Shown here piece by piece: positions 55,899-63,897 of a DNA stretch of 64,000 bases; the first letter of the stretch is position 1, and each line of letters starts with the position of its first letter. Under the pieces are notes generated by a model. That model saw only the letters and a list, made by a program, of their open reading frames with translations, was not told the origin of the DNA and searched no databases. Origin of the DNA: Anoxynatronum buryatiense (lineage in GTDB: Bacteria > Bacillota > Clostridia > Peptostreptococcales > Tindalliaceae); contig NZ_FXUF01000004.1 in assembly GCF_900182905.1 (NCBI RefSeq), positions 231,794-295,793 on the forward strand. The letters run 5' to 3'. The translations under genes and the position numbers were made by a program.

Positions 55899-56567
55899 GT
55901 GGATAGAATTGTAATGATTGGAGGAAAAGGCTCTGCAATAGTAGTAGCGGAACAGATATATGATACGCAGATAAAAACTGGAGAAGTTCAGTTTCTGGGG
56001 TTTGCTTTTGATGATAAGACCATGGGAGACTCAATAAATGATTTTCCTATACTATGCAAAACTTATGAAGCGTATGAAAAATTCAAACTAGATCCAGAGA
56101 TTAAGTTCCTTTTCCAATTATATCGTCCTGATCTAATGAGGGAAAGAATTGAATTGCTTGGCCGTCTTGAAATTCCAGATGAACGATTTTGTACATTTAT
56201 TCATCATAGCGCTACAGTTTCAAGATCTGCAAAAATTGGGAGAGGGACAGCTATAATGGCAAATACAGTCATCAACTCCAACGCTGTAGTTGGCAATCAC
56301 TGCACAATTCACTCCAATACACTAATAGGACATGATACTAAAATGGGTGACTACAATTTTATTGCAGCACATAATGTTTTAGGGAGCTCATCGGAAATTG
56401 GAAATGGTAATTTTTTTGGATTGAACTGTACATTTAACAACTACTTAAAAATAGGAGATTTCAATTTTGCTGGAATGGCATCGAATGTTGTAAAAAACCT
56501 TGAATCTTGTCAAAAGGTATATGGAAATCCGGCTAAAGAATTCAGCAAAATGATTAAGCCACTATAG
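55899..56567 (+). CDS. Left-handed beta-helix acyltransferase, PglD/NeuD type
   Basis: About 222 residues. N-terminal Rossmann-like sugar-binding part (RIVMIGGKGSAIVVAEQIYD) and a C-terminal hexapeptide repeat helix (HHSATVSRSAKIGRGTAIMA and onward; His in GHDTKMGDYNFIAAH). These enzymes acylate amino groups of UDP- or dTDP-amino sugars from an acyl-CoA. It is the third gene of the MaoC-CitE cassette, 12 bp after CitE, which hints that its acyl donor is the product of those two rather than plain acetyl-CoA. Start is GTG 55899. Confidence 0.82.
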   Translation: MDRIVMIGGKGSAIVVAEQIYDTQIKTGEVQFLGFAFDDKTMGDSINDFPILCKTYEAYEKFKLDPEIKFLFQLYRPDLMRERIELLGRLEIPDERFCTFIHHSATVSRSAKIGRGTAIMANTVINSNAVVGNHCTIHSNTLIGHDTKMGDYNFIAAHNVLGSSSEIGNGNFFGLNCTFNNYLKIGDFNFAGMASNVVKNLESCQKVYGNPAKEFSKMIKPL

Positions 56568-56644
56568 TTGAGCATTTCAGGGGCGTGTAAAACAAACTGT
56601 GCTTTCAGATAATCCAACTATAATAACAATAGGAAGGTGATCTC

Positions 56645-57670
56645 CTGAAAAACATTGCCCTAATAGGCTGTGGTAGAATATCTAAAAATCACATAGAAGC
56701 CATTGAAAAGCACCAAAACCGGATACGAATTGTTGCAGTATGTGATATTATCCCTGAACGCGCTAAATTTGCAGCAGAAAGAACTGGTGCCATCCCCTAC
56801 ACAAGCTACGAAGAACTATTAAAGCGAGAAGACTTGGACGCAGTTATTCTCTCCACGCCCAGTGGACTTCATCCCATGCAGGGAATCATGGCGGCTGAAA
56901 AAGGATTACATGTGGTGTCGGAAAAACCCATGGCAACCAATCTGAAAATGGCAGATGCCATGATTCATGCCTGTGATCAAAATGGCGTTAAACTTTTTGT
57001 GGTGAAACAAAATCGCCTCAATGCAACACTTCAACTGTTGAAAAGAGCAGTGGACAAGGGACGATTTGGGCGAATCTATATGGCCAGTGTCAATGTCTTT
57101 TGGACAAGGCCCCAGGAATACTATGATCAGGCCAAATGGCGGGGCACTTGGGAATTTGATGGAGGAGCATTCCTTAACCAGGCAAGCCACTATGTGGATA
57201 TGATGGAATGGTTGATGGGGCCTGTTGAAAGTGTCATGGCCTATACAGCCACCATGGCCCGTAGAATCGAAACTGAAGATACGGGGGTGGCAGCCCTCCG
57301 TTTCCGTAATGGTGCATTGGGCAACATGAACGTGACCATGTTGACTCATCCCAAAAACTATGAAGGGTCCATCACTATTTTGGGGGAAAAAGGCACTGTG
57401 AAAATAGGAGGCATAGCAGTTAACAAAATTGAGCATTGGGAGTTTGAAGAGTACGATGACGACGACAAACTCATTCAAACAACAGATTATTTGCCGCCGA
57501 ATGTGTATGGGTTTGGTCACACGGGCTATTATCAAAACGTGCTGGATGTCCTTGAAAATGGGGAGGAACCCAATACAGACGGAAGAGAAGGAAGAAAATC
57601 GCTGGAGATCATCTTGGCCATTTACAAATCAGCCCGTGAAGGAAAGAGCATTCCGCTACCCTTGGATTGA
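56645..57670 (+). CDS. Gfo/Idh/MocA sugar dehydrogenase, WbpB/WlbA type, with CTG start
   Basis: About 341 residues. NAD loop KNIALIGCGRISKNHIEAI at the N-terminus, then VAVCDIIPERAKFAAERTG, SEKPMATNLKMAD with the catalytic Lys, and NQASHYVDMMEWLMGPV. It fits UDP-GlcNAcA 3-dehydrogenase, which oxidises C3 before transamination. The first ATG (56834) would remove the whole NAD-binding loop; reading upstream in frame reaches CTG 56645 behind AGGAAGGTGATC, which supplies a complete N-terminus. WbpD-, WbpE- and WbpA-type genes follow. Confidence 0.87.
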   Translation: MKNIALIGCGRISKNHIEAIEKHQNRIRIVAVCDIIPERAKFAAERTGAIPYTSYEELLKREDLDAVILSTPSGLHPMQGIMAAEKGLHVVSEKPMATNLKMADAMIHACDQNGVKLFVVKQNRLNATLQLLKRAVDKGRFGRIYMASVNVFWTRPQEYYDQAKWRGTWEFDGGAFLNQASHYVDMMEWLMGPVESVMAYTATMARRIETEDTGVAALRFRNGALGNMNVTMLTHPKNYEGSITILGEKGTVKIGGIAVNKIEHWEFEEYDDDDKLIQTTDYLPPNVYGFGHTGYYQNVLDVLENGEEPNTDGREGRKSLEIILAIYKSAREGKSIPLPLD

Positions 57671-57701
57671 AGGGAAGCATCATGTGTGAGAGGTGAAAGA
57701 G

Positions 57702-58271
57702 ATGAACTACTTTGTCCACGAATCCAGTTATGTGGATCAGCCGTGTACCATTGGAGAAGGAACCAAGATATGGCACTTTTGTCATGTGATGGAAAATGCA
57801 GTGATTGGCAATCAATGTAACATTGGTCAAAACGTGGTTATTTCACCAGGGGTTAAGCTGGGGAACAATGTCAAAATTCAAAACAACGTCTCTGTGTATA
57901 CCGGAGTAAAGTGTGAAGATGACGTTTTTTTGGGTCCTTCCATGGTTTTTACCAATGTCATCAATCCTCGAAGTCACATTAACCGTCGGGGAGAGTATCA
58001 GAAAACAGTGGTTAAGAAAGGTGCCAGCATAGGAGCTAATGCAACGGTGGTTTGTGGTGTCACCATAGGCAGCTACGCTTTTATTGGTGCTGGGGCAGTG
58101 GTCACAAAAGATGTGCCTGATTATGGACTTGTTTATGGCAATCCGGCTAAGCTGATGGGATGGGTTTGTCAGTGTGGAGAGAAGCTGAAGCACACCTGCA
58201 TTTGTGATGAATGTGGTTCCGAGTACATGATTGAGGACAACCATTGCAAGGAGTTGGGCAGGGATTTATAA
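57702..58271 (+). CDS. UDP-GlcNAc3NA N-acetyltransferase, WbpD/WlbB type
   Basis: About 189 residues, left-handed beta-helix. NYFVHESSYVDQPCTIGEGT, KIWHFCHVMENAVIGNQCNI, VFTNVINPRSHINRRGEY and YGNPAKLMGWVCQCGEKL are typical of WbpD/WlbB. It acetylates the 3-amino group. The C-terminus carries CQCG...CICDEC, a cysteine-rich tail often seen in this group. ATG 57702 follows GAGAGGTG by 6 bp; an in-frame GTG at 57693 is inside the ribosome site. Confidence 0.88.
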   Translation: MNYFVHESSYVDQPCTIGEGTKIWHFCHVMENAVIGNQCNIGQNVVISPGVKLGNNVKIQNNVSVYTGVKCEDDVFLGPSMVFTNVINPRSHINRRGEYQKTVVKKGASIGANATVVCGVTIGSYAFIGAGAVVTKDVPDYGLVYGNPAKLMGWVCQCGEKLKHTCICDECGSEYMIEDNHCKELGRDL

Positions 58272-58367
58272 TATTGGGTTAAAATGCAACCCTTAATACA
58301 GGTGGACAACAAGAATGATTGACACTGGTTAGTGGGAAAGACTGATGTAGAAGAAGGGACGGGAAGT

Positions 58368-59513
58368 ATGGAATTTCGCGACTTGAAACAGCAATATACC
58401 AAATATCAGCGGGAAATCAATGCCGCAATTCAGAGAGTGCTGGACCGCGGTGTCTTTATTGGCGGGGATGAGGTAGAAGAACTGGAAAAGAACCTGGCTG
58501 CTTATGTGGGCGTGAAGCATTGCATCTCCTGTGCCAATGGAACAGAAGCCATGACCTTAGTGCTCATGGCCTGGAACATTGGACCAGGAGATGCTGTTTT
58601 TGTGCCGGACTTCACTTTTTTTTCAACAGCAGAAGTAGTCACTTTTCTTGGTGCCACACCCATCTTTGTGGATGTAAAATGGGAAACATTCAACATGGAC
58701 CCTTACCGACTAAAAGAGGCCATCGAAAAAGTTATTCAAGAAAAAAAACTGACACCCAAAGCAGTGATTCCAGTGGATCTTTTTGGACTGCCTGCAGAAC
58801 ATGAAGCCATTAGAATCATTGCCAAAGAATATGCCCTTAAGGTGTTGGAAGACGGCGCCCAGGGTTTCGGGGGTAGGATTGGAGAGAAAAAAGCCGGAAG
58901 CTTCGGTGATGCCGCCACCACCTCTTTTTTTCCGGCAAAGCCCTTGGGTTGCTATGGGGATGGCGGTGCAATTTTTACCAAGGATGACAAGCTGTCACAA
59001 CAGTTACGCTCTTTAAAGGTTCATGGAAAAGGTGACGATAAATATGATAATGTGAGAATTGGAGTAAACTCAAGGCTGGATACTCTCCAGGCAGCCATTT
59101 TACAAGTGAAGTTGAGTGCTTTTGCTGACCATGAACTGGAGGCTGTCAAAAAGGTGGGCGAATGGTATGCAGCATTGCTGAAAGACATGGTTGAGATACC
59201 GGTCATTCCTGTAGATTATGGATCCAGTTATGCCCAGTACACCATTAAGTTGAAATCAAGGCAGCAGCGGGATCATTTGCAACAATTTTTGAAAGGAGCA
59301 GGTATTCCTGCAATGGTCTACTATCAAAAACCACTTCATCAGCAGACCGCCTTTTCGGTACTGAACGAGGGAGATGGTGGATTTGAAATGAGCAACAAGC
59401 TTAGTCAGGTGGTGCTTTCTCTGCCCATACATCCATATTTGCTAAAAACAGAAGTTGAATTCATTGCAGACAAAATCAGCGAATATTTGAAGCAGGAGGC
59501 GAAGCATGAATAA
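58368..59513 (+). CDS. UDP-3-keto-GlcNAcA 3-aminotransferase, WbpE/WlbC type
   Basis: About 381 residues, DegT family. It starts MEFRDLKQQYTKYQREINAA, with DRGVFIGGDEVEELE, FVPDFTFFSTAEVV, LEDGAQGFGG and PLP Lys191 in FFPAKPLGCYGDGGAI. It transfers an amino group to C3 of the 3-keto sugar made by the WbpB-type enzyme. ATG 58368 fits the family start; the open frame begins 36 bp earlier with GTG. The end overlaps the next gene by 8 bp. Confidence 0.9.
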   Translation: MEFRDLKQQYTKYQREINAAIQRVLDRGVFIGGDEVEELEKNLAAYVGVKHCISCANGTEAMTLVLMAWNIGPGDAVFVPDFTFFSTAEVVTFLGATPIFVDVKWETFNMDPYRLKEAIEKVIQEKKLTPKAVIPVDLFGLPAEHEAIRIIAKEYALKVLEDGAQGFGGRIGEKKAGSFGDAATTSFFPAKPLGCYGDGGAIFTKDDKLSQQLRSLKVHGKGDDKYDNVRIGVNSRLDTLQAAILQVKLSAFADHELEAVKKVGEWYAALLKDMVEIPVIPVDYGSSYAQYTIKLKSRQQRDHLQQFLKGAGIPAMVYYQKPLHQQTAFSVLNEGDGGFEMSNKLSQVVLSLPIHPYLLKTEVEFIADKISEYLKQEAKHE

Positions 59514-60816
59514 AGACTACACAACACGGTTTCAGGAAAAGGACATTAGTGTGGGAATCATCGGCTTGGGTTATGTGGGCCTACCGCTGGCAGTAGCCTT
59601 TGCCTCAGTCGAATGTCGTGTCATTGGTCTTGACTGTGACAACGAAAAAGTGACGATGTTGATGGATAAGAGAGAAAGCTATTTGCTGCACATCGCCAAT
59701 GAAACCATCGAACAGATGGTGATTAATGGCCATTTTCGTGCGACCACGGATTTGTCAGAGGTGAAAGAAGTAGATGTCATCATCCTGTGTCTGCCCACCC
59801 CGCTAAATAAATATCATGAACCTGATTTGTCTTATATTACAGATACGTTGCAAGAAATTGCACCTTTTCTCAAAAAAGGTCAGCTTTTAAGCCTTGAGAG
59901 TACCACGTATCCCGGCACCACAGAAGAACTGATCCAACCTATTATTGAGGCCAAAGGGTTTCGTGTGGGAGAGGATTTTTTTCTTGTCTATTCTCCAGAA
60001 AGAGAGGATCCGGGCAATGAACATTTTACCACTGCTACCATCCCCAAAGTGATTGGAGGCGTGACAACCACCTGTCTTGAAATGGGAAAACGTATCTATG
60101 GAAGAATCATTGAGAAATTGGTACCCGTTAGCACGGTAAAGGCAGCAGAACTCACCAAGCTTCTGGAAAACATCTATCGGGCAGTCAATATTGGACTGGT
60201 GAATGAGATGAAAATAGTGGCTGATCGAATGGGCATTGATATTTGGGAAGTGATCGAAGCAGCAGCTACAAAACCTTTTGGGTTTAACGCCTTTTATCCT
60301 GGACCCGGATGGGGTGGGCACTGCATTCCCATTGATCCTTTCTATTTGACATGGAAGGCGAAGGAGTATGGCGTGAATACTGATTTTATTGAGTTGGCAG
60401 GACGGGTGAATACCCAGATGCCGGCGTGGGTAGTGGAAAAGGTGACAGATGCTCTGAACCAGCACCATAAATCTGTCAATGGATCAAAAATATTAATCTT
60501 GGGACTGGCGTACAAGAAGAATATCAGTGATACCAGAGAGTCTCCTTCAGTCAAAATTATGGAACTGCTTCGTCAAAAGGGCGCAGAGATTGCTTATTCA
60601 GATCCGTATGTGAAGTCTTTTCCGGTGATGCGAGAGCATCAGTTTGATTTAAAATCCATTGAGATGACTCCTGATAGCCTTTCAAAAATGGATTGCGTGG
60701 TCCTGTGCACGGATCATGATTACTTTGATTATGAGATGATTGAAAATTACAGTGCGTTAATGGTTGATACGAGAGGTGTTTATAAAAAGTATAAACACCA
60801 AATCATCCACGCCTGA
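59506..60816 (+). CDS. UDP-N-acetyl-hexosamine 6-dehydrogenase, WbpA type
   Basis: About 436 residues. NAD loop IIGLGYVGLPLAVAF at about 18-33, LCLPTPLNKYHEPDLSYI, LLSLESTTYPGTTEEL, ENIYRAVNIGLVNE and catalytic Cys273 in GWGGHCIPIDPFYL. C-terminal GLAYKKNISDTRESPS is typical. It oxidises UDP-GlcNAc to UDP-GlcNAcA, the first step of the WbpA-B-E-D route whose other three enzymes precede it. The start overlaps the WbpE-type gene. Confidence 0.93.
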   Translation: MNKDYTTRFQEKDISVGIIGLGYVGLPLAVAFASVECRVIGLDCDNEKVTMLMDKRESYLLHIANETIEQMVINGHFRATTDLSEVKEVDVIILCLPTPLNKYHEPDLSYITDTLQEIAPFLKKGQLLSLESTTYPGTTEELIQPIIEAKGFRVGEDFFLVYSPEREDPGNEHFTTATIPKVIGGVTTTCLEMGKRIYGRIIEKLVPVSTVKAAELTKLLENIYRAVNIGLVNEMKIVADRMGIDIWEVIEAAATKPFGFNAFYPGPGWGGHCIPIDPFYLTWKAKEYGVNTDFIELAGRVNTQMPAWVVEKVTDALNQHHKSVNGSKILILGLAYKKNISDTRESPSVKIMELLRQKGAEIAYSDPYVKSFPVMREHQFDLKSIEMTPDSLSKMDCVVLCTDHDYFDYEMIENYSALMVDTRGVYKKYKHQIIHA

Positions 60817-60942
60817 AGAACTCAAACAAAACTCTGCCAATTGCTGTGTATTTAACGCAAGTTGTCCGAAAGCAGTACTTGAGGCTACTAAAACATCCAG
60901 TAAAATACCTTGAACAGGGGTGCTGATGGGAGGCGTGATGCC

Positions 60943-62202
60943 GTGAAAAATGATCAAATCATTATATTTGGAGCATCAGAAGCAGGATTGAATTTTTATG
61001 ACCAGTGGAGTCATCTATATAATATCAAGTGCTTTATGGATAATGATCCAAACAAGTGGGGAAAGAAACTGAATGGTATAGATATAGTAAGTCCAGACGT
61101 ACTTGAGAGTAGGGACACTGTTTTTGTTGCAAGCATGTATTATGAAGAAATCGAAAAGCAGTTATTGGAAAAAGGGCTGAATAAAATATATGGGTGTCCC
61201 ATTTTTTACGTATGCGGGAGATCGGATGAGCGATATGATGGAGCTCTTAAAAGGATCAAAAGTAAGTTAGAGAGACTGGAGGTATCTGAACTCTCCATTA
61301 GCAATTATTCTAAAAAATATCTTGACTCCATTAAAAAGAATTTGTCACAACAACTTCAAATCTACAAAGAAATCATTCAAGTTGTGTACACTGATACAGA
61401 TGAAAGCATTGAAAACACAAGTTTTTTAGATTATGGAGGAGGAACGGGTATTTTAGGATGCTTAGCTAAAGAACTGGGCATAAAGAGGGTATATTATAGT
61501 GATATATATGATGTGGCAGTTAAGGATGCAAGAACAATAGCAACCGAGTTGGGATATGAGTTGCATGGACACATAACAGGAGACGAAACCACTGTAGCAA
61601 AGTACTTTTTAGATGAGGGTATCCAACTTGGTGGCATCGGGAGCTATGATGTGTTGGAACATATTTATGATGTTGAGAGCTTCTTCAACATCATCTTGGA
61701 GAGCTTGGAAAAAGGAGCAAGCATTTGTATGGCGACAAGTGCTAATAGTTACAACCCCAAAATTGTTGAAAGACTTATCAAAGTGCATGATGAGTTGGAG
61801 TACAGGGACAGAGCTGATTATGAAGGTCATAAGCAAAGAGATGCGCTGGATTCATATTTTAAAATCCGCAAAAAAATTATCAAAAACCTTCTGAATCAAG
61901 ATGTCGATTTAGAGAATGACGACATAGTGGAGTTACTGGCAAAAAAATCAAGAGGCTTGAATCAGTCGGATATTGAATTAGTTGTAAAAGAGTATATTGA
62001 AACTGGAAAGATGAATCGAGATAGAAACAATCGTTTTCCCAGTAATACCTGCGATCCATACACCGGCAACTGGGGAGAGCAATTAATCGACTATGACCTC
62101 TTAGTAGACAGCTTGACGGAACAAGGAGTAGATGTACAGTTACTTCCTAAAAAATCGATAGAAAAAAGTGGAGTATTGGCGCTTCTACTAAGAAAAGTGT
62201 GA
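60943..62202 (+). CDS. Rossmann module fused to a second, different methyltransferase
   Basis: About 419 residues. Residues 1-90 repeat the island module: IIIFGASEAGLNFYDQW, NDPNKWGKKLNGIDIVSP, ASMYYEEIEKQLLEKG. From about 165 a SAM methyltransferase follows: FLDYGGGTGILGCLAKELG and SYDVLEHIYDVESFFNIILE, then a long helical tail. GTG 60943 follows GGGAGG by 9 bp; the first in-frame start codon, TTG 60910, lies upstream of the ribosome site. Compared with 49537 the module is similar, the methyltransferase unrelated in detail. Confidence 0.75.
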   Translation: MKNDQIIIFGASEAGLNFYDQWSHLYNIKCFMDNDPNKWGKKLNGIDIVSPDVLESRDTVFVASMYYEEIEKQLLEKGLNKIYGCPIFYVCGRSDERYDGALKRIKSKLERLEVSELSISNYSKKYLDSIKKNLSQQLQIYKEIIQVVYTDTDESIENTSFLDYGGGTGILGCLAKELGIKRVYYSDIYDVAVKDARTIATELGYELHGHITGDETTVAKYFLDEGIQLGGIGSYDVLEHIYDVESFFNIILESLEKGASICMATSANSYNPKIVERLIKVHDELEYRDRADYEGHKQRDALDSYFKIRKKIIKNLLNQDVDLENDDIVELLAKKSRGLNQSDIELVVKEYIETGKMNRDRNNRFPSNTCDPYTGNWGEQLIDYDLLVDSLTEQGVDVQLLPKKSIEKSGVLALLLRKV

Positions 62203-62271
62203 GAAGTATGGCAAGATACTGACCAATTACGAGTGATTTTACGTAGCTCGATTGCTGAAAGGTGATAAGGG

Positions 62272-62715
62272 ATGAAGCAACTTTTACCTAATTTTTTGGA
62301 GTATGAACTATATAAAACTGCAGTAGAATACGAAAATGAACAATACGGTCGTGTAAAACAGTATTACTTATTCTTAGTGAAATGGTTAACGCTCATAACC
62401 GGAGGAGGAAAGATTGAAGACTGTTTATTGGAAAGAGGATACAACACAATAGCTATATATGGATATGGCGAAATTGGTAAGCTGCTAATAAGAGATTTAT
62501 CTCAGACAAGTAAAATCAAAATAGACTTTATTGTTGACAATGGTGCAACTCACAATAATGATAATTCGGTGCCCATATATCATGTTGATCAGTTAACGCC
62601 AGAACTATCTACTGCGCTCATTATCGTTACGCCAATTTTTGCGTATGATCAAATTGAAAAAGACCTTAATGAAAAAGGCTGTGAGAAGATAATGTGTATC
62701 GACGAACTGATTTAG
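62272..62715 (+). CDS. Soluble Rossmann-module protein (island module, copy 4)
   Basis: About 147 residues. A helical N-terminus with YYLFLVKWLTLITGGGKIED, then IAIYGYGEIGKLLIRDL, a polar loop, and LIIVTPIFAYDQIEKDL ending CEKIMCIDELI. It matches the 47575 product over most of its length but has no membrane helix. AAAGGTGATAAGGG precedes the ATG. Function unknown; probably binds a nucleotide or nucleotide-sugar. Confidence 0.68.
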   Translation: MKQLLPNFLEYELYKTAVEYENEQYGRVKQYYLFLVKWLTLITGGGKIEDCLLERGYNTIAIYGYGEIGKLLIRDLSQTSKIKIDFIVDNGATHNNDNSVPIYHVDQLTPELSTALIIVTPIFAYDQIEKDLNEKGCEKIMCIDELI

Positions 62716-62744
62716 TAGAGAAAGACCTTTATGGGGGTATTAAA

Positions 62745-63851
62745 TTGAAGATTGCAGTTGTTACGTTAGTTGATTTAAGCTTACCAATTCTTAGAGGTGT
62801 TAAAAAAAAGATTGAAGGGCAATCGAGAGCACTTGTTGATTTAGGACATGAGGTAGATATCTTTTTTTTTGAAGGCTATCATTATTGCACGAAAGATTTT
62901 TTAACAGCATCAGTTAAAAAAATAAGGCCATTGAGCACAAAGTACGCATATCAGTATTTGCTGAGCATGTTAAAAGCAAAAAATTACGATATGATTTATA
63001 TGAGGTACCCATTCAGTGATCACGCGTTGATAGAGTTTTTATCAAGTGTAAAGAAGAAAAATAATAAAATCAAAATAGTAATGGAATTTCCAACGCTTCC
63101 ATATGAAGAGGAGCTGCAAAATCGGAAGGCGACATTAATGAAAGATAAATTTTTTCGAGGGTATTTGAAAGATCTGGTGGATACCGCGATTTGCAATAGT
63201 TATGCGGAAGATGTTTTTGGTATCAAGTCTCATTTAATTGGAAATGGAATAGATGTACAGGAACTTCCACTGAAACACAAGCGTAATCACATCGATGATG
63301 AAATCAACTTGGTAGGAGTCGCAAATTTAAGTTTCTGGCATGGGTATGATAGACTCATTGAAGGGATGCGGCAGTACAAAAGCCGCAAATCAAAAGCAAG
63401 TGTGAAGTTTACAATAGTGGGTGAAGGTGAGGAATTGTCAAGATTAAGAAGAAAAGTGAGAGAACGACATCTTGATGACCTGGTTATCTTCACAGGATTT
63501 TTAACCGGGGAAGATCTTGATAAAGTATATGAAACTGCGCATATTGGAGTTGGAGTTCTAGGATTTTATCGCAAATCGCTTGATAATGGGAGTCCCTTAA
63601 AAGAAAGAGAGTATTGCGCAAGGGGAATTCCATTTGTATATGGTTATGATGATATTGATTTCCCGGCGCATTTTCCGTATGCTCTTCGATTTCCTAATGA
63701 TGAAACCCCTATTAATGTTGAAAGTATTGTGGAGTTTGCACAGCATGTTCATTCTATTCACAATGTGAATGAAGCAATGCGAAAGTTTGCAGAGGAAAAT
63801 CTAAGCTGGAAAGTGAAAATGCAAGATATTATCACTACATCTCTACGCTGA
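62745..63851 (+). CDS. Glycosyltransferase family 4-like protein
   Basis: About 368 residues, GT-B fold. N-terminal LKIAVVTLVDLSLPILRGVK and IEGQSRALVDLGHEVDIFFF; C-terminal NLVGVANLSFWHGYDRLIEG, KFTIVGEGEELSRLRRKV and the family-type ERHLDDLVIFTGFLTGEDLD and DNGSPLKEREYCARGIPFVY. It probably adds a sugar to the island glycan. TTG 62745 is preferred as start since it gives the family N-terminus and follows GGGGGT; an upstream in-frame GTG at 62694 lies inside the preceding gene. Confidence 0.82.
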   Translation: MKIAVVTLVDLSLPILRGVKKKIEGQSRALVDLGHEVDIFFFEGYHYCTKDFLTASVKKIRPLSTKYAYQYLLSMLKAKNYDMIYMRYPFSDHALIEFLSSVKKKNNKIKIVMEFPTLPYEEELQNRKATLMKDKFFRGYLKDLVDTAICNSYAEDVFGIKSHLIGNGIDVQELPLKHKRNHIDDEINLVGVANLSFWHGYDRLIEGMRQYKSRKSKASVKFTIVGEGEELSRLRRKVRERHLDDLVIFTGFLTGEDLDKVYETAHIGVGVLGFYRKSLDNGSPLKEREYCARGIPFVYGYDDIDFPAHFPYALRFPNDETPINVESIVEFAQHVHSIHNVNEAMRKFAEENLSWKVKMQDIITTSLR

Positions 63852-63897
63852 TATAATGATGGTGCATTTTTTCAAAATAATGAAAATTGGTGCAGTC

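Noticed and set aside
60817..60942. Short frame after the WbpA-type gene
   Set aside because: About 30 codons read through without motif or start signal; nothing supports a gene.
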